NCBI GenBank assembly: GCA_000151295.1
Contig: GG745362.1
Coordinates: 312,490-376,489 of the forward strand
Length of the DNA stretch: 64,000 nucleotides
Direction: 5' to 3'
Origin: Allomyces macrogynus ATCC 38327
Lineage: Eukaryota; Blastocladiomycota; Blastocladiomycetes; Blastocladiales; Blastocladiaceae
The notes under the pieces are model-generated. The model saw only the letters and a program-made list of their open reading frames with translations. It was not told the DNA's origin and did not search any database. The translations under genes were made by a program, and so were the position numbers. Below, one piece after another: positions 11,622 through 22,788 of the stretch. Within the stretch, counting starts at the first letter, position 1, and each line of letters begins with the position of its first letter.

Positions 11622-14600
11622 CTACGCATGTAGCACGCCCGTACTCGTCGTCAGCGCGCTCGTCGTCGGAGTCGGAGCAACGATCAGGTCGTGCACGGCC
11701 GCGACCACATCGGCCTTGACGTAATCGCGCGGGTTGCGCAAGAATGTTACAAACGCATCGTCCTAGAAGAATCGAGTGAATCTCTGATCTCGCAGAAGCG
11801 ACCACAAAAAAAAACCGTACCAGCAGTGCATGCACCTTACGCATATGCGCCGCCGTCTTGGGCGGGACCTTGACCTTGACGAACCCATCCCGATCAAACG
11901 TGACCGCCTTGGCGACATAATTCGTCGCGAGCGGCGACCTGCACCCGATCGCAACCAAAAACAATAGCGTGTGCACGTGCTTCGCATCAAACATCTGCAG
12001 CGTGGTCGCCGTGTGGAGGCACGAAAAGTAGCAGAACCACGGACTCGCTCCAGGCACAAGACCACCAGGCATCGTCGCCGCGACAGCGGTAATCGCAGGG
12101 GCCGACACGGGCACGCCCGGTGTGAGCAGACCATGCGCCGACATGGCCGCCGTGACGGCCGCGGCCGTTTCCCCGGCAAACACGGATGACCCGTGCAGCG
12201 ACGCGGACCCCCGCATCGACGTGAATCCGGACCCGGGCACGAGTTTGAGCACGTTCGGGTAACTCGCAGCGAGCAGGGCCGTGTGCACCACATCGAAGCT
12301 CGCCACAATCGGTTGCACGCGTCCCACGGGACGGGCACGAGCTGCTGCAGCTGTGCGCGCGTATTGTCGAGCACCGCCAACGCCTTGTAACTGAGCGCGT
12401 ACTTGGTGCAGAACGCGCGCGCCTTGCCGGCGTTGTCGTTCTTGAGCCGGTGCTTCCATTCGCGGTAAATGGTGTAATAACCCAGCAGGTCCGACTGGCC
12501 GTAGAGTAAGTCGCGCGGGATCGATCCGACCGTTTGCACACCACTGGACCCACCGCCGTTCCAGGACCCGCCCTCGAACAGGTTGACGCTCGCCGACAGG
12601 TACGCGGCAATCGTGACGGCCGGATCGAGGCATCCGAAAAACGCCAAACGCAATGATCTTGCCGAGCTCCACGTCGAGTGGCATCTGGCCAAGGAACCGG
12701 CCGAGCGGCGTCAGCTGTTCCTGGTCATCGAGCGCGCGCGACGCCTGGAGCCGTGCAATCGCCGTCTTGACGCGCGAGGTCGGCGGCGGGTCGAGGAACG
12801 ACTGGAACGTGGCGACAATTTTGCCAAATTTGTAATATTGATGCGCAGGCACGTTGATTCGAGCGCAATGCGGTGGATCTCGGGCGTCTCGTAGTCAGTC
12901 ATCTGTGGATCGTACAAAGAGTCAGTTCGGCTCACGTCTCGAACAGAGGCAATCCAACGACCGTACCTGGAACTCGAGTCGATGCCGCGAATACAGCGCA
13001 AAGTAAAACCCGGGCCGCACGCGCCCCGCACGCCCCATGCGCTGCCGGCAATTCGCCTTGGTAATGAACGTCTCGCGTAACCGCGTCACATGCTTCTTCG
13101 CATCGTAACTCGTCACCTTGGCCTTACTGAATCAATCACGTAGACTGCGTCCGGAATCGTGACGCCCGTCTCGGCAATACTCGTGCTCAGCACGACCTTG
13201 CGCATCCCACGCGGCGGCGCACGGAACACGGCGCTCTGCTGCGCCGGCGAGAGCGACGAGTGAAGCGGCAACGCTTGCGCGCCCGGAATCTGGCTGAGCC
13301 GGTCGTACGCGCGCCTGATCTCGCCCATCCCGGGCAAGAACACGAGACTCGTGCCCGCATCCTCGGACTCGACGGCGGCGTCGTCCTCGTTTTCCTGCCC
13401 ATCGTGCCCGTGCGTCGCACTCGCGCGGAATGCTCGAGAATGTGCCACACGAGTTTCTCAATCAGTTCGTAATTGATGGTGGTCGGGTCCATGCGCAAAG
13501 CCGACTTGCGCATAGCCGGCGGGTAGTCGGCGAGGTATTGGACTCATCCTCGGCAAACGACTGCACCTGCTCTTCCCAGTACGTGTTCTTGCCAGACACG
13601 GCCTTGCGCTGCACGGCGTAGATCGCGCGCAGGTACTCATCCTGCGTCGGTGTGAACCGGCACCGTAAAATCACGTCCTCGAGGAACATGCGGTCGACGG
13701 GGAACGTGCGCCCGGGCACGGTCAGGAAGAACACGCCGCCGAAAAATGCCGATAACTCGGCCTCCTTCATGGTCGCCGACATGAGCACGACATTGAGGCC
13801 GTCACGCTTGTCGAGGAGCGCCTTGGGCATGACGAGTAAAAAGTCTGAGACGAGCGAGCCTTCTTGCACTTCGTCGACAATCACTGTCGAAATGTCCGTG
13901 AGCATTGGGTCCGACTCGAGGCGGCGGAGCAAAATACCCTGTTCCACGCGATGGCACATGAATATTGGATACCCTTGGATCTCGACAAAAAATCATGTAC
14001 CGTCGTACAAAATACCAACCGTGTCTTGTTCGACACCTCGGACTCGAGCTTGACTGAGTACCCGACCGTATCGCCGACGCGCGGATCACCCCACTCGCAC
14101 GCAACGCGCGCCGCAATCGACGTGGCCGAAATCCGCCGTGGCTGGCAGCAAAAGTTTTGCCCGCCCGCGCGACCGTCGGGTCGCACGTCTTCGATCTCGT
14201 CGTCCCACGCGGACTGGACTCTGGAGTCGGCGCGGTCCGCTGCCGCCTGCTCGTCCTTGAGTTCCTCGAGCAGGAACTGCGGGGCCTGCGTCGACTTGCC
14301 GCAACCTATCAACGAGAAAACGCGTGGTCAGGACCAGGTCACGGTACAGTAGGACGAAAGTGCGACAGCGCACCAGTGTCGCCGGAAATAATAACGACGC
14401 GGTGCTTGCGCACGAGCTCGGCGATCCGGTCTTGGTACGCGGCAACCGGAAGCGCGTCGCGCTGTTTCCGCATGGCCGCGTTGCGCTGCGGCGGCCGGAT
14501 CCGAGTCGCATGACCGGAACGCTGTTGTCTGGCCTGAGACGGCGTCTCCGGTCGCGAATCGGCGCTAGAGCCGGTTGCGCCCTAAGCGGCAACGCCCTTT

Positions 14601-16424
14601 TTCATGAGACCCTGAGTGTGACGCACAGAAGTTGTGAGTATATTGCACCTTCACACATCGGCCACAATGGATCGACAAACCTCGGCCTTGAACGCGGCAA
14701 TCAAGTTTTGCAAGAACCCAATCTTTTCCCCATCCACTTGCCGCTGAGAGTTGGTGTTCTGCGCCTTGTCGGCTTCCTCGAGCTCCATCCACACTTCGCG
14801 GTAGGCCGGCGGCAGCATGCGGTGCAAAGGGCGACCCTAGCGACGCGATTCAAGTCAGTTCAGGGCTTCATCCTTTCGGCAGATCGTAACAGGAAAAAAA
14901 CGCACCTTGGACAACCGGTAAAGCGCAACCGTCGCCGCAAAGTGTTCGGCCTCGAGTTTCGTCGCGAAAAATCATCACCCGTAAAAGGCTCGCCATTCAC
15001 TTTACATTGCACGCGGAACGCGGTCGACAGCACGTCCAAGCCCTTGGGCCGCTTAGCGTCCGGGAAGGCGATCTTGACATTGCGGTCCTCGCGCACCATC
15101 GTGTCGCGCAGTAACTGCTTAGGCACTGTACCCGTCCACCCTGCGAGCGAAAACTCGCGCATGCTCGGCGTGCGGTGTGCGAGCTGCGTGGCCACGTACG
15201 AGTGGTCGAGGTCAAAGACGTTGAGCGTATCCAGATCAAGGTTGTCGAACGCAGATGCGGCCGCGCCCACGGCCGGGTCAGCGGCAGGTGGTGCTGCGGG
15301 AGGGGGTGGCGGGGTGGTCGACGACGACGCAGCGGACGAGGAGCCATTGTCCTCGGCAGCGTCTTTCGACTTACCACCGCGCCCACGACGGCCTTCTTCT
15401 TGGCAGCCGCAGCCGAAGCCGCAGCAGCTTCTTCCTCGGCCTGCTTGGTGCGCTTGGCCGCGGCGTCGTCGGTCGTCTGGTGCAAGTAAATTTGATCAGT
15501 AAACCCGCGCGGCAAGTGCTTGGTCGGCATCGTCAAGCACATGTGGTGCAGCGTCTCCTGGAGATCCCATGGCTGCGGCGACCGCGCCATGCCGTGGTGC
15601 ACATGCTGTCGCGCAAACCCGAGCGATTCCAGCGTCGCGTATACGAGGTGCAAGTCGCGCATGCAGCGCGTCGCGTCGTTGACGAGCGTGTCCGGCACGG
15701 GCAAACGCTTGACGGACCGAGATCGTGCGCAAACAGGTTGGACGCCTTGGACATCAAGTAGTCGACGAGCGCGCGCTCACACTTGACGGATAGTGCCGCA
15801 GGGGTCGCGTCGACTGCGTCCTTACGCACCCGCATCGATCTTGGCCACGCGAGAATCGCGCGCAAGGTCGTTGACGATCTTGGCCAGCGCGTCTTCCTCC
15901 ACGTTGGCTGCCCTTTCGTCGGCTTTCGCGGCCTTCAGGTCCTTTTTCTTGGGCTTGGGTGGGGCCACCGGGTTGGGCACGCGCAGTGCTGGTGGTGCTT
16001 CTTCTTCAGCCTTTTTGGCTGCAGCTGTGGCCGCTGCGTCGGCATCAGCCTTTATCTTGGCGGCCGAAGACGGGGTTGAGGTCGTGGCAAACCCGCGAGC
16101 GTTGGCCGCAGTGGCGGATGGTTTTTCTTGGCCATGGGGCGCTGCTCGTTGTGCGGCCAGTCCGGTTCCGGTCGGGATCGTGGTCGTGCTGTTGTGCGCG
16201 TCGACGTTGGCGTCGTTGTGATCCGACGCGGTCGCGGCGTGCGAGGGTGGTTTTGGTTTTGCCCCGTGCACCCACGCACACCGTTGCTGTGAGCAACCCT
16301 GTCCCTCCGCAACACCTTTCTTGAGCGCAGCAAGACCCCGGCACGTCGTCAACGACCATGAATGTATAACGAACACCTGTACCACCCCGGTCGGCTCACC
16401 ATTATTCGCGAGAACTCGCTGCAA
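11622..16424 (-). pseudogene. DHX29-like DExH-box RNA helicase with multiple frame breaks
   Basis: Helicase motifs appear in order on the minus strand. Motif I GDTGCGKSTQ is split by an intron near 14310-14390. Then come motif II VDEVQEGS near 13870, SAT, VFLPGMGEI, STSIAETGVTIPD and QRMGRAGR, then the C-terminal GCLDPAVTIAA and LYGQSDLLGYY blocks, ending FVTFLRNP and a TAG at 11622-11624. Upstream are a UBA-like segment (LVYATLESLGFARQHV) and a dsRBD-like one (FRVQCKVNGEPFTGDD), as in DHX29/DHX57 relatives. Following homology needs about ten single-base shifts, near 15830, 15709, 15371, 14969, 13538, 13427, 13120, 12838, 12639 and 12328. It also crosses a TAG at 14582-14584. Most shifts fall in short homopolymers. 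Motif II reads DEVQEG instead of DEVHER. Introns of about 60-70 nt are visible. Either a decaying gene or a locally error-rich assembly. The true 5' end is unresolved. Confidence 0.8.
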
Positions 16425-17070
16425 TCACAGGAGCCTCTCGCAACTTCTTGATTCCACTCCTGTTTGCGCGCTCGGACATGTTCAACTGTTCTCAAGCCGG
16501 CACGCACGCCCATGACCCGATGACCACATCAGCGCCCCGTACCAGCCTCCAAGGCGCCTTCTACTCCCAATAACAGCACCTGGGTGCAATTGTGGCGAAC
16601 CTGTCTCTTTGGTTTTGCTCCAGTGTTGCTCGACGTTGCTCTCCCCCACCGGTCCATGTGCCCAAATGCTGCTGCGGAGCGTATTTCGACGGGCCCGTTC
16701 ATGAGCCGTGATCACGGCCAAGCCGTCCGCGCCCCGAAATACCTTCCGGCTGCATTGTTCGTTGCTCGCAGCCGCTCCCGCTCGACGGTACCACACACGC
16801 CATCCCATCCATGGACCACGGTCCTCGTTCCGGCGCGGTCCCGCGTGTCGTTGCTTGCCGACGCGTGCCTACGCGCATTTCGTTGGTCATGGTCGCGGAG
16901 GACGACGGGGATGGTGGGATTTGCGACGAATACGCGCAGGTATTATCACGAAGATTGCCGAGGACAAGGTTGACCGGTGCTTGCGCTCGTGTCGACTATA
17001 AGTCCCCGGTTTGCCCGCGGACCAAAGTTTCGAGCGTTCGGTTTCCTGCACCTAGGTTCCCACCAGCATC
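16425..17070. other. Divergent intergenic region
   Basis: Separates the minus-strand helicase from the plus-strand receptor at 17071 and should hold both promoters. I see no gene. No TATA box or other element is distinct enough to annotate. Confidence 0.5.
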
Positions 17071-20000
17071 ATGATCATGTTCTTGCTACGACGACTCGCG
17101 CGCGTGCGGGCAATGCTGGTGCTGCTCCAACTTGTCGTCGCCGCCGTATTGCTCCTCGATTCCGTACATGCTGCGCAGTTTCCGATCCTCGTCTCGCTGC
17201 CACTTACGGGTGCCGGCAGCGCCCAGGATGCGGCCGTGAGCGCGCGTCAAGTCCTCGAGTTCTCGCTCGACGACGTGAACCAATGGGCGGGCGGTAACCA
17301 CTCGTTTACGCTCTCGTTTCGCGACTCGCGCGGGTCCATGAGCGCGGCCGTCGACAATGTCTTTGTGGCCAACCGGACGGGTGCCGTCGGGATCATTGGC
17401 GAAATGTCGTCGAGTCCAACCACGGCCATGGCGCTGTCGGCGAGCCAGTTCCAGCTGTGGCAGTGCTCTGGGTCGGTGACGAACCCCGACTTGTCTGACA
17501 AGAGCAACTTCCCGTATTTTATGCGAACCGTACGTTGCTCGTTTGATTTGTCTCGGAATGGCAAGAATGCTAACTGGTCGGACTTCTCCACCCACAGATT
17601 CCTGTACGCTCTCATCTCTCGCATTCGCACGATCACGTCGAACCTGGCCGCTCACTCACTACCCCCTCCAGTCCGATTCCTTTCAAGGCCGCATGCTCGC
17701 ACGCTTTGTCCACCTCGTCCAATGGCACACGGTCGCGCTGCTCTTCTCGAGCGACTCGTACGGGACCAACCTCATGTCGACGTTCACCGATGAGGCCACG
17801 AAACGCAACATCACCATCGCCACGTCGCAATCCTTTTCCTCGTCTGATGCACGCACGCACGCGCCCGCGATTGCAGCCATCAAGACGGCCAGCACGCGCG
17901 TCGTCCTGTTTTTTGGGACCGCTGACCAATTCATCCCTCTCGCGCGTGAAGCCCGCGCCGTCTCGATTCTCAGCAACGACGAGTGGACGTGGGTCGGCTC
18001 AGATGGACTGAGCGGGCTGGTCCCGCTCGTCGCCGACAAGGCCAAGTACTCAAACGCCGATCGCGACCTCGATGGATAGCTCTATGCGTTCCCCGTCGAA
18101 CAGGGTGCGGCGTACGCGGTGTTCCAGGCGCGGTTCGCGGCAAAGTACCCCAGTGCCGTGATGCACCGGTATGCGGTGCTCTACCGCGACTGTCTGTTCG
18201 CCGTGGCGCGCGGGATCGTGAAATTGGCCGGGCTATTGTCGCCCGCGACCGTGCTCAAGCGCGCGTACCCGTCGTCCGTTTCGCTTGCCGATTTTCTCGA
18301 GCCGTTTGACGGCACATCTGGCACCGTGACATACGACGCGAATGGCGACCGGCTCGGCGACTATGCGATCGTGAACGTGTTTGGCGGGAAGGAGGAGACT
18401 GTGTTCACGCTGCCGGCCAACGGCACGAAACGAGTCTCAACTTCGGCCGCGCTCAAGTTCTACGGCGGGTCGAGCACGATTCCGTCGGACGTACCCAAGT
18501 ACCGGCTCGGTTTCCCGACGTGGTCGTCGGCGACGGGGATTGTCGTCATGGCGTTGACGGCGATCATGATTGTGGTCGTGGTGATGACGAACCTGTACCT
18601 GGCCCTGAACCAGCACGAGGCGGCGGTCAAGCACATGGCGATGCCGTTCCTGACGCAGATCTCGGTCGGGTTTGTGTTGCTCCTGAGCACCGTGTTCTTG
18701 TCGATTGACGTGCCGACGGTCGGCATGTGCCATGCGCAGGCGTGGACGTTTGTGATCGGGTTCGAGCTGGTGATCAGTGCCGTCGCGGCCAAGACGTGGC
18801 GCATCTGGCGCGTTTTTGATAACGCAAAGCTGCGCAAGTTGGCGCACTTGAATAACGGCCGGCTGTTTCTTGGGTGTCTTGCCCTCATGACCGTGCAGAT
18901 CGTGATCATGGTCGTCTGGACGGTGCTCGCGCCCGTGCGTCCGCGCAAGGTGTTGGGGTCGACGACGGTTTCGTACGAGTGCGCGGCGGAGAACCGCACG
19001 GTCGCGGCGGTCTTGCAGGCCGTGTCGGTCGCGTACAACGGGGCATTGCTGTTGCTCGTGTCGGTGCTCGCTTACAGGGTCCGTTCGTCTTTTCCCCAGG
19101 CTCACGGTGATGTGCACGAACTGACATTCCTGTTTTGTCGCTCGTGTTTGTAGACCCGCCGCGCGCACTCGCTGTTCCGCGAATCCGCGTCGATTCTCTA
19201 CACTGCGCAAAACGTGACCCTGTGCGGGATCGTGCTCGCGCCGTTCATGTTCATTTCCAAGGCCGAATTCGCGCTCGCTAGATGGCTGATCCGGGCCATG
19301 ACTGTTCTCTACGCCGTCGCTTTCGCCTACGCGTTCCTGATTGGCCGCATCGCGCTTGGGCTCCTGGTCGCGGCCCGTGCGTGCCGGCAGCAACAGCAGA
19401 TGCGTGGTATGGAGGCAGGCGGGTCTGGCGACTTGATCGATGACGGCGTGTCGGACACGACGGGCGGGTTCTCGGCAGCAGCGCCGTTGGTCGGGAAGCC
19501 GTCGACGATGACGGTATGGTGTAACATGTCCTTGATTTGCGCGGAGGAGGGGGAGCACGATACTCACCTCCGCTCGCCTTGGACTACCAACAGGGCAAGT
19601 ACCCCGTCCGACTCACGAGCCGCCTCTTCCAACCGTGGATCACGCACCGGCTCACGCTCTTCGCGCTCGAATCCTACCTCGGCATGACGCGCATCACGAC
19701 CGCGACCGAGCGCGGCAAGATCTTCCACCTCCGTTCACTGCAATTCGATCCGAACCCGGCCACGGCACCACCGCTCTGTATTGAGATCAAGGTGCCCGGA
19801 TCGGTCACCTACTGCATCCAGTTCAAGACCGACGACGATAAAATGACGTGGGTGCGCGCACTCGCTGTGCACTGCCAAGTGTGGACAAGGGCGGGATCGC
19901 TGCGGTCGTCGTCAGGCGACAACGACGTGCCATCGAGCGGTGGAGTGGGAGATAGGCGCCCGAGCGCGGCGAGCCTGTTAGCGACAGCTGCGTGGGCGGC

Positions 20001-20199
20001 GAATACGGCGGCGAGGATGCCGACGGCGCCGGCGGTCGGGGCGGCGGCAAGAGCAAGACCTGAGCCGGCGCCGAGGGTGGCCATGACGGCAGCGGCCGGG
20101 CCGAGGCGGCCTGCGGTGCCAGCACCGGCGGTGATTCACACGGATCGGAACCGGCCGGTCGGGATTGGGAGGGCGAGGAGTTATAGTCGAGGGTCGTAA
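17071..20199 (+). CDS. Class C (GABA-B-like) GPCR with PBP1-type ectodomain and C-terminal PH domain; one in-frame TAG
   Basis: Four exons: 17071-17529, 17672-19078, 19154-19513 and 19594-20199, giving 944 codons including stop. A signal peptide ends near DSVHAA. The ectodomain is of the receptor-family ligand-binding/LIVBP type: LVSLPLTG, GGNHSFTLSFRDSRG, AVGIIGEMSS, LLFSSDSYGTN, WVGSDGLSG. The seven-helix core starts near 18520 and has AVKHMAMPFLTQISVGF, MCHAQAWTFVIGFELVISAV and AKTWRIWRVF. The tail has a PH-like domain (GKYPVRLTSRLF, LQFDPNP, MTWVRALAVHC) and a low-complexity Ala/Pro/Arg end. Codon 18077-18079 is TAG within the ectodomain, where the paralogue at 22789 has a valine just before an intron. 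Without readthrough the product would be cut before the membrane part. This may be a null allele, a recent pseudogene or a base error. Confidence 0.8.
18077..18079 (+). other. In-frame TAG in the third receptor
   Basis: In phase with the exon starting at 17672 (135 codons in). The frame upstream and downstream is clearly conserved, so the stop is a lesion and not the real end. Confidence 0.85.
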
Positions 20200-22788
20200 G
20201 TGCAGGCTGGGACTGCGTTCATCGGTGATGTACATATGTGTGATCAACATCAGCTCGTTTTGTTCATTCTTTTTGTCGCGGGCAGTCGGGTCTCTTGGGC
20301 AGCGAGCCTGCTCCAACCAGCCTAGGTCGCTGGGATGAGGACCAAAGCAGGAGCCAACAGAATATCGCTGTCAATGGAGACAGCCTGATGCAGCGGCACG
20401 TCATGTTCCGCTTGACGTGTTGCAAAATGGAGCAATGGTCGTTTTTAGAGGCTGGTGCAACAAACTCGACGGCCAAGTCACGCGATATCGCAGTCGAAGA
20501 CGCGACCGCAGACAGGCCAATGTGATCTCCACCAGAATGGCCGATTTGAGCGCAGCGTTAGCAACGACATATTGGATCACCATGTCCTCTCGCTCCATCA
20601 TGCGGCTGTCGGTTCGTCCCCGTCAAAGCGCGTGCAGAGTGGCATGAGCAGCGCGACTCTGGGTCTGTATTTGAAACCCTCGCGCTCCCATTGTTTGACC
20701 GTATCGTAGTTCCGCAGGCATTCCACAACAGGACAAAAAGTGATCCACAGCTCCGTGTTGGATCCTGTGCAGGCTTCAGCTCCTCGCGGGCATCGGTGAT
20801 CAGGATTTCGGCCGCACAGCCTGTGCTCTGATTGCAAATACAAGAAAGAGTCGTCAATGTCGCAAATTGCTGGCACTGGTGCACCATATCTGATATCACG
20901 TCGTCTGTCGCCCTAGGGAGCGTCATGGGCGCCACCACTAGCAATCCAGTCGGGCTAAGGACACGTAGGCCCAGCGCGCCACCAGTCCTGCGCGTGTCGT
21001 GTCCAGCAGCGACGCGGCTTCATCGACGCTATCAGATTGTTTGGCCTTCGCGTCGCGGATAGGTCGCAGCTCCAAGGATCGCATTCAACTCCTTCATGAA
21101 TCTCCCCTGTCGCGCTTCATAGGCACGCTCATCACATCAGCGGGTTAGGACAACATCGCACGCAAGCACGTCCCGAGCACATCGCGGTTTATCCCGCGCA
21201 CATTCCGCTCATTTCATACCTCCTGGATCTTCGTTATTCAGTGGGATCAAACTCGCATGTAAAGTCTCTGTCCTGCCCCTGGACGCGCGAGAAACGCGTG
21301 CGAAAGTGCCGGTCAGTGCAAGATGGACCTCTCCCCTTGAAAACGCCCACCCAAGCTGTTTTTTTTGGCAGTTGTTGGCGGTTGGCCATGGTTTGATTGT
21401 TCCCTGATCCCTTGCGAGCTGCCGCTGGACGCGTTCCGGGCTTCGGGGAATCACTTTCAGGTTTTCGCCGAGGGTTTCGCCCAGTGCGAGTGTAGCGTTC
21501 CGAGTGCGCAGAGTCACATGGGCATTTTGGGTTTGGCAAGCGCGCCACGCAGCGTGATGTCGCGAAGGTGGCTGAAACGCGCTTGCGCAACCCGCGCAGT
21601 GAGGCTTTTGACTGCGCCTTCGCCACACCACACGACAACTGGCTGGGCGACCCATCGCCACGCAAGACCGCAACAGAATGACCAGGACGCGTCACCAGTG
21701 CACTACCACCACCGACCAACGACCATCCATCACCAACGCATCATGGTCCCATGGGACGCGCCATGAATTGTCGCAATCGAGGAACGACGGACACTTCTTC
21801 CGCGATGGCGCCGCCACAGACCTTGTCGATGCGTGTGCGACCCTCTGCGACCCACTGCATCGTGCCAAGGGCCCAAAATGAACGCAATTGAAGCACGGGG
21901 CCAAATATAGCCGGGACTGGCCGACCAATAGCGCTACCGAAAATGCCACAGCATACATGGAGCATCGGGGTGGTTCGCCACCACCCCCGTCGTCGTCGTC
22001 GTCTTCTCCGGGGGCCGAGGGCGATGGACGGGGTCGTGAAAAGTCGGAACCGTCGATGACGATTCGACGTCACTCAAGCGATGGAGCCGCCGCTGCCGCA
22101 GTTGCTCGACACTGCGACCACTGTCGCTCCGCCCGCTTCGCCCGCCATCGTCGCCATTTGTGCGTTTCGGCGGCTTTAGATGGGTGTTGGCCGAGGGGTA
22201 GGTCAAAAGCGCCGAAGAACGGTGCACGCTTTCGCTGCTGAAAAGACGACGCTTGCGCAGAGCGGTTGAACCTGCCGCGAGGCGATAGACCAGCACAGGA
22301 GGGAGGCGTCGGCCGTGGTCCAAATGACCGTCGTCTTGCGCTCGGCCAGGCCCGTTGCGCATTCATTTGTTGCCCTGCGATGTGCGCGGCAGTCGACCAC
22401 ACGACCCACCTTTGTGTCACCCTTCATTCCCGAACTCTCCATGACACTTTTTGTTTGCCCTCGGCTACTTACGTCTGGCTCTGATTGCCACCTTGCCGCC
22501 GACGCCGCCGCCACCGCCGCTGCCACACCGCCCTCTTCAGGCATTCAAAAGCGCCAGCCCCCCCTCCGACCTGCTCGGTGTTTGCTTCCGCGTTGCCGTC
22601 GGCTCGTCGCTCGCTGTCAACACCTCGAGCCGAAGCGACGCGCCCGGCTGCTCCACTTTTTCCGACCCAGCACACGACGAGCGCACGCCGACGAACTGCA
22701 ACACTGGACCCTGCCCAAGCTCGCGCTGAACGCCACGCGCCTCGTCGAAACCGCGCCGTTAGACACTATTCTCCAACTACCACCAACC
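20200..22788. other. Long intergenic region between two receptors
   Basis: About 2.6 kb. Short minus-strand frames at 20558-20944 and 20598-20876 and a 154-codon frame at 21209-21673 have no family resemblance that I can defend. Everything from about 22270 to 22788 is upstream sequence of the next receptor, with long open frames but no motif. No RNA gene recognised. Confidence 0.45.

Noticed and set aside
15820..15840. A 16-nt intron that would repair the helicase frame near 15830
   Set aside because: Far below the 60-90 nt intron size seen throughout. A one-base change in a GGG run explains the break better.
14582..18079. TAG recoded as a sense codon, since two conserved genes contain in-frame TAG
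   Set aside because: Both receptors at 3974 and 7860 and the helicase itself use TAG as the natural stop, and the TAG-bearing helicase has many other lesions.
20598..20876. Minus-strand frame with a Cys/Trp-containing segment considered as a methyltransferase remnant
   Set aside because: No SAM-binding glycine motif could be found in any frame. Resemblance too weak to name.
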